From the NCBI GenBank assembly GCA_002794785.1, contig NBBA01000007.1, forward strand, positions 434,001 to 498,000: DNA of 64,000 bases, written 5' to 3'. A program made the position numbers and the translations under genes. How positions within the stretch are numbered: the first letter of the stretch is position 1; the number at the start of each line of letters is the position of its first letter. The notes below the pieces were generated by a model. It searched no databases and was not told where the DNA came from. It was given only the letters and a program-made list of their open reading frames with translations. Shown here piece by piece: positions 47,201 to 59,164 of the stretch. Source of the stretch: Coniferiporia sulphurascens. Lineage: Eukaryota > Basidiomycota > Agaricomycetes > Hymenochaetales > Hymenochaetaceae.

Positions 47201-50200
47201 GCTTAGCATCAAATGCTTCGGCCATAGCACGGCTGGCCTTTTCCTCATGAAGACGCACTTCCTTATCTCGGGCTCGAGTCTCTAGTTCGGCTTCGCGCGA
47301 CAGGTCCTCTGCTTCGCTCGCAAGTCGTGCCTTGGACTTCTCGAGGGATCTGATATACGACGCATTCTTCTGCAGCTCCGCCTGTGCCTCAGCCAATTGG
47401 CGGTCGGTGACGCGCTTCGCTTCTTCCAGGACGTGGACGTGCTCGACGATCGTCTTATCTTGTCTTGATTCCAGCTGCTTTACCTCCCATTCCCGAGCCT
47501 TAAGGTTGTCAAGAGCTTTGTTCAACTCTCGGTCGAGCTTTATAGTCCTGTCCTTGAGCTTGATGATTTCGGCCTTCTGCGTCGACGCGTGCTTCTCCAA
47601 TTGCTGACGCTTGGTTTTCTCGTCATCGAGTTGCTGACGTGTTTGGTCCATCTGCCTGACCCAGTTGCTCTTCTCCCGCTCAAGTTGAATGACAGCTTCT
47701 TCGTAGTCCTCGACTTTGGCTTGAGCGCTGGTCAACTGGCGCTCAAGCATCTAAATAATAATAGCACATCATCAATAAGTTTGTAACATTGATTGAGGCT
47801 GAACTGATCGATCGCACCTCCTTCGCCTTCGTTGCTTCCGCACACTGGCCTTCGATGTCGCTTTGCCGTGACTTCGCGGCTTGCAATTCGGACTCAAGCA
47901 TGCGCTTGGCACGGTCAGCGTCAGATAGCGCGGAGTCAACCTCCTTTCTCCGGCTTTGATTGGCTTTCTCACTTTCCACCAGCTGCTGATAGTCACGTTG
48001 GAGGGACGCGTTCTCGCGCAATGCAGCCTCCAAGTCAACCTTCAATCGATTCTGACTTTCGACAGAGACCTTGCGAGATTCCGAAAGTTCCGACTGCAGC
48101 CGAGAAAGCTGACTGCGCAGCTCAAGCAGTTCGTTTTCTTTACTCTTCTCGACTTCCTTGCGCCGTGTCTCTTCAGAGGTCTTGGCCTGCATTAATGTTC
48201 TGAGCTCGTCCATTTCCTTCTGCAGGCGCGCTTGCGCCTCTGTGCTTCGGGCGTTGTCAGCCTTCTGTGCGTCGAGCTGGGCCTGTGATGCCTCGGCCTG
48301 ACCCTGGAGCTCTGCGATATGTTTCAGCGCCTTATCCCTCTCGCTGGAAAGGCTGTCTAGACCTGCCGCAACACGAGCGATGTCTGCCTCTTTCTTAGTG
48401 ATCAAGGTACTATACTCGGTCGCCGTGCGAGCCATCTCCGTAAGTTGCTCTTTCGCTTGACGAGCCTCTTGCTCAAGAGCATCCGTCCGAGTCTTTCCGA
48501 GATCCCTAAACTGTCTAGTGAGCAAGGTGCAAAGAGGTGGATGACGCATAAAAGCACCCACCGATTTCTAACCTCCGAGGCGAGTTTCGTCTCTAGATCA
48601 GCGATAACGGACTCCATCCGTTCCCGTGCACGAACAAGATCCTCTTCACGGTCACCCAGTAACCTCCTAGAGTCCTCAGAAACCTTTTCAAGCTCGTCGC
48701 GTTCGGCTTGCAGACTCTCTAGCTTCTCTTCTGTAATCTTCAGGCTCTGCGACAGTTCCTCTTCTCTGATCTTCCAGCTCTTCTGTTCCTCTTCAAAGCG
48801 AACGAGGTGACTTGCAGCCTCGTCGAAGGCCTCACGGAGTGCTTCGTACTTCTCCTCGGTTGCCTTGTGGTTGGCCATTACTCTGTCGAGCTGAGAGTCC
48901 AGGGTATCCAAATCAGCTTGAAGCGCAGCTACGTCCTCCTCGAGCTCTGTCTCGCGCTTTTTGCTTCGCTCAAGCAAAGCGTCCTTGTCAAGGCCGAGTG
49001 CGCGCTCTGCTTCGAGGTCTTCTTCGACCTTCCGCTTATCTGCCTCCAGTTTCATCTTGAGGCTTTCAAGAGCTTCCTTCTCGCGTTGTTCCCGCTCGGC
49101 CCTCTCTTTGGCAAGAGCAAGCTCGACCTCCTTCTTTCTGAGTTCTTCGTCATTGCGGGTGGCAGTGAGAAGGGGTCGGACCTGTATAAAGGATTAAAAA
49201 TAGAGCACGTCAAGAGAAAAGATTGTAAAACGTACCTTGGTGTAGAGCTGCCACCACGGCCACTCCCGAAGCTCCCCATACACGCGCGCGTTCCGTTGAA
49301 TCGTCCTGATCACAACCGCGCGATTGAGGATCTTCTTCATTTGGCGTCGGGCGGTCCACATACGTGCGGTTGCCTGCAGGCGTGAGAAGATGTCGAACAG
49401 CAAAGCATCACGCCGCTCCTCCAGATCCGCAAGTACGCCTGCTTTGAAAAATATCTTGGAGGTACCGATACGATATATCGCCTTGTCGAGCTCAAGTGCG
49501 TCGACCATACGTAAGCAAGCCTTCCGTCCGTCCATGTATCCTCGCGGAATAATTCCTGGAGTCAGTGACTCGTAACGCTGACGGAACTCGACGAATGGCA
49601 GTCGATTGGGGTAGCCGAGACGCGCGATACGAATTCCTTCCAACACACCGTTACACCTCAGCTGGTCCAGGACTAGGGGTACATCCACTCGACCGGCTTT
49701 CTTGTTTCCATTGGGCACGATACAGCGCACGAAATGTGGCTGCGTCGCCTTCAGTTGGTTCATCAAACTCGCCAGCTGCTCCCGGTGGCGCTGCGCAACA
49801 GTTCGGAAGGCGCCCTTCTTGACCGTGCGCTTCTTGCCGATTGACCCGCTGATACCACCAACGATGGAGTTCGCCGAGGCTTCGGCATAATCTGCAAAAA
49901 GGCCTGCGATATACTGCTCATCCGAGGCGGCAAGGACGCGCGTCAGGTTATCGTTTAGTGGGTCCTTGTTTTTCTCCAGCCAGCCTTCAGTGCGATATTC
50001 GACATCCCCTGCATAATGCTTCACGATGAAGCCCTGTTCGAAGCGCGCGGGGGTATATTTTTCTCTTCCAGGGTGGGGCTTCTCGCCATATGGGGGATCG
50101 CCACCCCACAGTTGATGCAGCTTCTGAGTGAATGTCGAGTCCGTTGCCTTCGGCATGATACACTCTTCATCTAAACAGCTCAAAATACCAATGGTGGCAC

Positions 50201-52083
50201 CGCTTGATTCGATAAGCTCGATCGTTGGCTGGAGGTCGAGTCCGAAGTCGAAGTACTCCCATTCGATGCTCTCGCGTGCATACTCCTCTTGCTCGAGTTC
50301 AAACATGTGATGATTAAAAAACTGCTGCAAGCGCTCGTTTGTGTAATTGATGAGCAGTTGCTCGTATGCGTTTGTCTCGAAGATTTCGAAACCGGCGATA
50401 TCGAGCACGCCGATAAACGTCGACTTAGATGACGGACGGTCGAGCGCACGGTTAATGCGGTCGACTAGCGCGCCGAAGCTCTTTTCATAGAGCGTCTTGC
50501 ACAACGCGGAGAGTTCGTCGAGCGCCTGTTGGCGTGTGCGAGCCTGCGTCACCCACTCACGACCAGCAAGTACTCGGGGGCGGAGGACGGCCTTCGTGAA
50601 TTCGCTGACGGGGATACCTAGGAGGTGACATAGACGCTCTGCCTGTGAGACGTCCGGCATGAGGGCGTCATCCGCTCGCGTAGCCGTTATGGTGATATTC
50701 CCTATATGCAGAATAGCTGCGACGATGCGAAAAAGGTCAAATTGTTCTGTAGCAGTGAGACCAACGACCTCCATTGCATTCTACGAGGCCCTTAGTAAAG
50801 CAATTAGTACTTCAAATTGTAAGCTCACTTACCTTCAACTGCTTCCATTCTTCCTTATCGTCTACACCGTCGACTTCTCGTCTGCTCTTGTTTAGATACT
50901 CGTAGTCAGCGACATCGCCGTCCAGAAGCAGTTGCTCTAGATACTCATGAGCCTCTTGGGTATGCATAAGGGCGAGAACTCACGTTTCAGCTCAGCATCT
51001 GCCTCCATAAGCTGATAAAAGACATGGAAGCTCCTCTCTGCTTCGCTCCTGACAACCACGCGGCTCTTTTCCAGCAAGTACCAATCCACATTCGCGCCCG
51101 CGATGCTCCCATCCGGGGCGAAGCTGATCCTAATAAACTTGCCAAACCGACTCGAATTGTTGTTCCTCTGCGTCTGTGCATTCCCGAACGCCTCGAGGAT
51201 AGGGTTCGCCTGGAGTATTTGGCGCTCGAGCAAGCCAAGACGGCCCTTCGCAGTAAGCGGAAGTTGTGAGCCACCCACAAGACTCTTGCGGTTTGCGCTC
51301 TGTGAGCGCGGAACGCCCGAGTTGAACGAACCAGACGCGGACATGACCGACGGTGAGCGCGTATGCGATGCGTGCACGTCCGTTGCGATCGCGGCAAGGT
51401 ACTGAATGACTTTCTTCGTGTTCTCCGTCTTCCCGGCGCCAGACTCGCCGGTGATGAGGATGCTCTGATTCTCGCGCTCCTCGCCCATGTTCACCCACGC
51501 GCGCTCCGCGACGGCGAAGATGTGCGGCGGGTTCTCATCCCGTCGCTTATTCCGGTATTGCTGGACAATTGCATCCGTGTATAGTGGCAGGTTCTGGTAT
51601 GGGTTTATGGCGACTAGAAACAGCGACGAGTATGTCTATGAAGTATGTGAGAGCGAGTTTGCGACGAAGCATTGAATAGGTAAATGCTCACGTAGATGGC
51701 ACCCGAACCGTAGCGTAGCCTAAGGTTATGTACAACACTGGCCTCGTTGAGAAATGTCAAGTCTGCAATATCGTCCACTCTGTCGAATTTCGGCGGGTTC
51801 ATCTTTGACAGAGCATACAATGGCAAACGACGCGTCTAGATTGCGCGTTAGCAGATGAATTAGCATTGAGCAGCAGCATCGCACTAACCTCCCCGCCGGA
51901 CGCCATGACCACCTCGCCGAGGTCGCCCTCCTCGCGGATGACCCAGCCCGCCATGTAACCTTCCTTGTCATCCGGCACCCACACCCACTTCTTCTCATTG
52001 AACTCTGCCTGCGCGGCGGCTATCCGAGCGGCCTCAGCGCCCTGCGAAGGCCGTTGGGCAAGCATACTGCCGCCACTTATCAT
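44271..52083 (-). CDS. Conventional (class II) myosin heavy chain
   Basis: Actin motor; in fungi class II myosin drives the cytokinetic ring. Sixteen exons (5' to 3': 52083-51889, 51835-51692, 51635-50984, 50936-50833, 50780-49236, 49181-48573, 48510-47818, 47750-46323, 46260-46110, 46056-45874, 45824-45564, 45507-45484, 45415-44871, 44807-44565, 44511-44432, 44367-44271) sum to 2317 residues. The N-terminal SH3-like part has [17 protein letters not shown]. The motor has P-loop GESGAGKT (176-183), a Ser-rich loop-1 insert of about 50 residues, DIAGFEIFE, the actin-binding HFVRCIVPN and [13 protein letters not shown] degenerate IQ neck near residues 835-880 precedes a heptad coiled-coil tail to about 2290. 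A Thr/Pro-rich break lies at about 1630-1675. A further short 5' exon cannot be excluded. The name would be MYO1 or MYO2 depending on convention. Confidence 0.93.
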
Positions 52084-55079
52084 TTGCGCGGCGCTTTCAG
52101 TCTGACTGATACGATAAGTTCAGGCCCTTGACGCGATTATACAACACAAGTGAAAGCGTACAACTTGAGCCCCCCCTTAGTTAGTGATAGGGGTCTGAGT
52201 GTGTTCGTCACGAATCGTGGACGCGTTTGATGCGCCCGATGAAGGCACGTAATTGTTCAGTACCGAATCCAATATTGCCAACTGCCTCCAGAATAAAGCA
52301 CACGTCGAGACGAAGGCGAATTGCTGGGCGCGGCGAGACGCGTTTGAACCTTGGTTGAGGCTCGGTGAACAGCTCGTCCCGAATATGGAAATTGTTACAA
52401 AGCACAGTCTGGCTACGTAATTGTTTAGATTACCCGGCTATGAGGGAAGTCGGCAAAAAATCATATTTTTCTCCCTTTCTTGAACCCACCTCTTTTGCCT
52501 CGACGAAATGCAAAACATAAACAGAACGAGGTATCACTCGTCACACTCCCCCTGATTTCGCCAACGCGTCCGATCGAAGGCACACTTCAATACGCACTTA
52601 GCTCGCAGTGCGCCGGCAGCCTAGACTGCCTAGTAGAAGTTTAGCGACTCGATGCGGTACTCACTAATGACCACAATCACGATGGCAGGTATGGACTCGG
52701 GCCGATAAAAAGATGGGACCAAAAGGTCAAGTTTACCCTCGCCGAACAGCAACATCACCATCTATCCCCCGGTCCGTACACGCTTCGGCAATTATACTGG
52801 TGCTATAAGTGACCGGTTGTCATTCTACAGAATCTGTACCAACTAAAGGTGTTATCATTAATTGCTTGTTGAGAAATTGAGCTCACATCTAACAGGTAGA
52901 CCCGTGCTGCACAGCAACATCGCATTTCATGCCCTGCCGGGCCCGCGCGCATCTCGGCCACCAATATTAATTTTCAAATCAATCCCGTTGTTATCCCATA
53001 TCGATTATTCGGAATTGATGCCAGGGAGTGTCATCGCACTTTAGGTCCTGCAACCAAAACGGCGTTGTTTAAACAACCGTCAGGTCATCCCTTGCAGACC
53101 CGTACGGGTCTTGACCACCTGTTGGTATCAATACTATTATTACTTCAAAGTGCCGTCCATCTGCACTTGGCGCTAGAAAAATTCATCACGGCTTGCGAAT
53201 CCTGACCTGCAACAAGAACAAAAGCTTCGAACAACCGTCAGGTCGGCCCCTACTCAACAGTGACACTGCCTGCCACTTCCCGCGGGACCCGGACGGACTC
53301 GGTCACCAATTCATATCGAGCCAATGTAGACATCATCTATATTATCCCAAATTTCCCGGTCGGCGCTCCCGCGGTCTATCGCGCATTAACAAGGCCTGAG
53401 ATCGCGGCCTGTAACCTCCGGAACAAAGACGGACGAGTGCCAAAACCGTCGGGATGGCCTTGTCTTCTTAGGCGACAAAAACGGTGTCATCGCCCTGCTT
53501 GTCCTGCCGGGCTCGCACGCATCTCGGAGTCGATAACGAACCAATACTCCCGTCCTGGAGCAACCGGCTGTCACTCATCTGCCAAGCTATTTTGTAAACT
53601 CTATAATAATAAAACAACACCCTCATCCCGAAGCGGCAGGCCGTAACTCGATGGCCGAGGCGCTGAAGAAGCTATAACAAAAAGGAAGGATGCATGTTTC
53701 GCACCGAGCCTTTCCTACCTCACCCCGCGCCACTCGGCGTAGTGCAAAACTGTCTATCTATAGGAAGGTAGAACGGAAGATATCACGAAAAGCAGCAGCA
53801 CAAACACGAACATGATTGCGAGCGCGAACACATCATAAACAAACGCGCCCATCCATTATTGCCCGTACCCTTCCACTGTTGGTAATAAACCAGTTGTCTA
53901 CATGACGTAACTCTGAAACCCGGTGTCGCCGACGTAACAGAGAGAAGAAGAAGCTGGAGCCAATGGATCCCCGAACATCCGGCGTGGCGCGCAATCATAC
54001 AGGCACGCCTTTCCGTTGAAGCCTATACATGCCATACCTATATCTACCCACTGTAGTGTCAGTCAACTCCATACCAGCGATGATGGCGATGCGAAAAGTA
54101 TCAGACCGGCCCGCCGCCACCTCCCCTCCGACTCCCCGAGATCTCTAATGAACGCAAAGGGGCGCTCCAGTCTAGACCACGGAAAAAGGAGCCTTACGAG
54201 GCTCAAAAAGGGAGAAATTGGTGACGAAAAAGGAAACCGAGCTCTCAGCGCCGTCAAAGCTCGAAATCATCAGAGCGAAGCACCGGGCGATCAGTTTGAG
54301 CGCTTCCACCATCACACCCTCCCCGCCCCTGCCGTGCTGTTTCTTATTTGCGTACCAGGATGCGCACAGCCCGAACGTAACACAGTTTCGTTCCCCGCCG
54401 GCGCCGCCCGAACTCGATCCCAAATGCTTGGGTTGTTTGGGACCTTTGATTTGGGAGTCAATTTGAACGAGAATGCTTTGTTCTTTTAATGGTAATTTGG
54501 TAAACGATCAAGTCCTGCGTCGATTGTTCGTATTTGTACATCAAGAAGTCCTTATCGCTGAAAGAGCGTCCGAAGTGTGCAATGCGTAAAAAAAGATGAA
54601 AACTGATGATCACTGTCCGTACGATGCCCCCATCGCTACACAAAATGTCCGTGGGGATGCAAAATGCAAGGAAGGAGATGTGAGAAGCGTCCGGGTGTTA
54701 CAGAAAGAGGTGTCCGTGTCGCTATGAAAAGCGTCCGAGGAAAGGGTAGAATGGATGCGAAACGGGGATTGGGAATGGAGGATGCGAAGAAAACTCTGAA
54801 GCAGAAGAAAAACGAGAAGCTGGCACAGATGTCCGAAGTGAATGATATTGGAGAAGAGGGGGGTTTGAATGAAGAAGAAAATGTGGACACAATATGTCCG
54901 TTCGTGGGTTCGTGATGAAGGGGGGGGAAGGGAATTTCCAGGAACGAAGGAGTGCAAGCGGATGTCCGATGCGAAATTGAAGTTACGAGGGAGAATGGAC
55001 CGGACAGACAAAGATCGAAGACGAAGTTGAGTTATAGCGCGAATGGTGGGCAGCAGATGAGGAGGTCGAATGGGACGAA
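52084..55079. other. Intergenic upstream of myosin with degenerate repeats
   Basis: 3 kb. Between about 52880 and 53560 an imperfect motif recurs (CCGTCAGGTC or CCGTCGGGAT, then a Pro/Arg-rich segment and CATCTCGG or GGTCACCAAT) at spacings of about 155-215 bp. The rest shows no gene. The right end is the 3' flank of the gene ending at 55080. Confidence 0.45.
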
Positions 55080-56265
55080 TCAAATCAAAGTCACTGCGTT
55101 CCTCGCCCACTTGATCACTTTCTCCTTCGACGCGCGCCTGGACGCTCGCTCAAGCTTTTCCAAGCGCGCAACTGCAGCTTCGAACGATGCAGGCGACACC
55201 GGTAGCTCGTGCCCGCCCGCAATGTCGAGCATCACGTCGATGACAATTGGCGCACTGCGACTGCCGCCCCGTGCGTGTGGTAATTTAATCGATGTATCAC
55301 CATTGTTCTTGTTCTTGCTGCCGTTATGTTCTGTTGCGGATGATAATGATACGTCTGAGAATTGCGACGACCCGCCAGTGGAGATGCTAGTGTCCGAGCT
55401 CGTCGACGACGGAGGTTCCGCTGCAAGAACGTCTGGCCCAACAGAAGCAGCAGCAGCAGCAGCAGCGGCGAAACGCGCCGCCTCGCTCTGTTCGACAAAC
55501 TCATCTTCCTCCTTGCGCATCTTGTCCATAGCCTTCCCCGCGCGCTCGACCTCCGCCTTGAAGAAATGCGCCCGGGCGCGTGCAGCGCGAGCAGTGCCTC
55601 CTGTCGTAAGTCCTCCCACAGTGAACCTATGTCTACGTCCCGCAGCCTTCGCGGAGGTGGGGGCGGGGACGGCGCGGAGATCGGGGCGGAATGCGTATGC
55701 GCGCGCCCAGGGCAGAGGCGCGCTGGGTCGGAGTGATGTATTCTCAGCCGAAGGTGTGGACGGGGGTGGCGGACTCGGCCCGCGTGGGCGGAGAGGAGAA
55801 AGTGGGGTTTGTGAGGAGACGAGAGCGCGGGAGGGAGTGCAGCCTGATGCCGTTGGTACGGTGTAATCTGGGTGGGTGGAGCGGCGAGGGCGCGAAGCGG
55901 GGAATGAAGAAGGGATGGGACCGTCGGTGTGTACCGCAATTCCCTTACGTTGGTAGGAGAGGTGTGCGGAGGGCGAGGCTAGTGCGTAGGATGCATATGG
56001 CTCTGAGGTGAGGAGGCCTACTTCGAGACCGCTGGGGGATACCTGGGGGAGGGCATGGTTAGCATTACCCGTGATGCGGAAGAAAAGGGGCGAGGAAGGG
56101 ACTCACTTCTGTCACATATCCCATGAATACTTCGTCTTCCGTCTTCTCAAGGGCAAGTTTTTGCTCGACCTCCGGGTCGTGCAGGTGGGAGAGAGAGGCG
56201 AGCTCGTTGAGGCGGAAGGCGAAGATTGTGCCGACGGGCATAGAAAGATAACAGACGCTACTCAT
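55080..56265 (-). CDS. Unknown conserved protein, paralogue 1 of head-to-head pair
   Basis: Two exons, 56265-56107 and 56042-55080 (64-nt intron), give 373 residues. The N-terminus YLSMPVGTIFAFRLNELASL and the sequence around the intron (TEV|SPSGLEV) are shared with the gene at 57900-59164. Ser/Pro/Arg-rich disorder follows, then a conserved RRHRFTVGGLT...GGTARAAR segment and a charged helix (KAEVERAGKAMDKMR). There is a poly-Ala tract coded by a CAG-type repeat (about 55445-55475). The C-terminal block is SAPIVIDVMLDIAGGHELP...FEAAVARLEKLERASR...KVIKWARN. No signal peptide or membrane segment. I do not recognise the family. It is divergently transcribed from its paralogue. Confidence 0.75.
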
Positions 56266-57899
56266 CGTGGGAATGTGTGTGTGCAGATGTGGGGGCGAAA
56301 GCGGTTGGGTATGATGAGGAGAACTGGGGAAAAAACTGGATGTGGCACTCGCGGACAGATGCCGACGGCGGAATGAAAGTCCTTGAGTGCTGTTTCTTGT
56401 GCGAGTGGGTGATACGAAAACAGCCGCTGTTTCGAGTACTGGAAGTGTGTGGATGCTGGTCAAGTTGTGTGCTCTGACATCCAGCAACCCAAGCTATCTA
56501 TATACTTTTCCTGAACCCCACACTTACATACACAGAGTACAGAGTGACTCGGAAGGCCTGAACAGTGCTGAGAACAGTTAACTACACCATACAAAAGCGA
56601 AAAACGGGACAGGGTATGAGAGTCAGACTTCAGTATGCGTCATCGCACACGCCATAAGGAATCGGATACGCGGGTGTCGGGACGGCCTCAGATAGCTCCA
56701 AAATGTGTGCTTAATGGAGAGCGGTGCGGGATCCGTTAGGATAGTTTTATTGTCGAGGTCAAAGACACCGATACTTCTGCGTAGCACCGATAGCCTGAGT
56801 GAGACAGTCCGAGTCAATGCAACTTAACTAGCAGTCAAATTAGAAAAAAAAATCGAAACACGTATCCCAAGCTGCCAGCCATCAATAGCAGTCTAATATC
56901 TCTCCTATATTATTCCAATATCATGCAATAGTCTGGTGTTCTCAAAACGCGAACGTTGTGTTCCAAATCCCAAAAACCATATTTGTGCTGGAGGAAAACA
57001 AATGATCGGCATTAACGAACGCGGAAGCAAGCGCGGCCTCCCCGGCGATCACGATATATTATAAGTCCGCTTCCGTGTCCGACACGTCGATCATTTTTCC
57101 TTGGCTAATTATAACGCGTCCGCGTCGACTCTTTTTGGTTCCGCGACTTGGTGTACTGGTTACCATTAGTGCCAGCCTCCGTCTTGAGTTTCGAGTCCTA
57201 CAGCTAGACAACTATGCCGTTGTGTGGAAGAAAGGAAATAAGAATTGGTTGGACTGTGGGTTTGTTTGTGTGCATGCTCGATATTATTTTTATTGTTTCT
57301 GACGACCAGAAACAGTTGTCTCACTTGGCACTAGTACTGTCTCTGATCTTGACAATCGATACCGTTCCGGAAGTACAAACTCTACAAGAACGAAAATATC
57401 CCACCCCATTCGGGGCACTGGCACTCCAAAACTTTCAGGATCATGCATATCCGTGTCCCGACATCCGCATCCAGTGCATCCGAGTCGGAATACAAACAAG
57501 TCTGAATCGTTACTCAGGGTACTATCAGTATGACGCATGTGCCTGCCGCGCTGAGTCTGGGTCCTTATTCTCCCACCCAGCCCCTTTTTTCACCTTACCT
57601 TTTTGTGTGGTGTAGCTGACTGTCTGCGCGCTGTTCGAGCGATCTAGGTTACTCCATGCTCTGTGCTCTGTGTATGGTATATGAAGCCCAATTTCTGGAC
57701 GTAGGAGCATTCAACTTGACTAGCATCCACCTTCTGCGAACCGCATAACAGAAACCATAACTTTCACATTCCACACACCCCGCGTACAACGTACGGCACC
57801 TTAACAAGACTATCCAGTCATCGGCGCCAATCCGCGAACTTCACCTCCAGCCTCTCCTCATCCCGCTTGACCTATTTCGCCAGTGGATACATACTTGAG
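56266..57899. other. Shared divergent promoter region of the paralogue pair
   Basis: 1.63 kb between the two start codons. TA-rich boxes occur near 56490-56502. No gene is supported. The region may carry a bidirectional promoter, but I saw no clear inverted-repeat symmetry. Confidence 0.45.
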
Positions 57900-59164
57900 A
57901 TGAACAGCCTCTGGTACCTCTCAATGCCTGTTGGCACGATCTTCGCTTTCCGTCTCAACGAGCTTGCCTCGCTATCCCACTTGCGCGACCCGGAGGTCGA
58001 GAGGAGACTCGCACTTGAAGATATTACGGAAGATAAAGTATTCGTGGGATATATCGCTGAGGTGAGCTCCTTACCCAACCTTCTGCATAATTGGATGGTA
58101 TTGACCGTCCCTTCCATCAGGTATCTCCTAGCGGCCTCGAAGTCATTCTCCTCGTCTCGGAGCCACAGACATCATACATACCCACCTCATCCTCTGCACA
58201 CCTCTCTTCCCTGCGTGAAGGAATTGCGATACACACCAATGGTCCCTTCCCCCTCTCCCCTTTCGCGTTCTCATCCTCCCCATCCTCGTCCTCGCGCCCC
58301 CGCCGCTCCACCCACCCAGCATATACTGCACCGCCATCGTCAGAATGCCACACCTCTTCCCGTGCTCTCGTCTCTTCACAAACCCCACTCTCCGCCCTCC
58401 GTCCATGCGGCCCATCCCGGCCGCCCGAACTTGTGCCGACTGCAGAGAGCACGACCCTCCGTCCTAGCGCACCTCTACCCTGGGCACGCGCGTACGCTTA
58501 CCGTCCGGACATTCGAGTCCGCACCCCATCCGCGCTCACGAAAAGCACGGGAAGAAGGCACCGATTTGTTGTTGGAGGACTTACTGCTGGCGGAACTGCT
58601 CGAGCGGCGCGCACGCAGGCGCGGCTTAGTAAGGCGGAGGTCGAGCGCGCGGGGAAAGCGATGGGTAGGGTGCGTGAGGCAGAGGAGGAGGAGTATGTTA
58701 AGCGGAGTAAGGCGGCACACTGTGCCGCCGCCGCCTCCAAGTCGGACGTACCTGCGTCAGAACCACCGTCGCCGACGAGCTCAGGCACCAACGCCTCCTC
58801 CGACTCGGGCGGGTCTTCGCGATTCTCAGATATACCTTTATCATCCGTTACTGAGCACAGCGCCACTGGCAGCAAGGAGATTAACAACAACAACAACATC
58901 AGCGACGGGAGCGACGGATCGGCTACGACGCCGCGTGCCAATGCGCCGACTCGGAGAGGCGGCGGCAATGGTGGCAGCGGCGGCGGCTTGAGTGCGCCGA
59001 TCGTGATCGACGTGATACTCGAAATCGCAGATGTCCATGTACTACCGAAGTCGCCCACTGCCTTTGAGGCTGCCGTCGCGCGCTTGGAGAAGCTTGTGTG
59101 TGCATCGAGGCATGCGCCGAAGGAGAGGGTGCGCGAGTGGGCGAGGAATGCGGTGGCTTTTTAA
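57900..59164 (+). CDS. Unknown conserved protein, paralogue 2 of head-to-head pair
   Basis: Two exons, 57900-58061 and 58121-59164 (59-nt intron at the same place and phase as in paralogue 1), give 401 residues. Same order of blocks: N-terminal MPVGTIFAFRLNELASLSHL, a Ser/Pro/Arg-rich middle ending in LRPSAPLPWARAYAYRPDI, GRRHRFVVGGLTAGGTARAAR, a charged helix, a Ser/Asn-rich linker with an AAC-coded Asn run (about 58884-58898), and the C-terminal SAPIVIDVILEIADVHVLP with FEAAVARLEKLVCASR. It lacks the poly-Ala tract of paralogue 1. The start is the first ATG that gives the conserved N-terminus. Function unknown. Confidence 0.78.

Noticed and set aside
48807..49385. Plus-strand open frames across the myosin tail
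   Set aside because: Antisense shadows of the heptad-repeat coding sequence on the minus strand.
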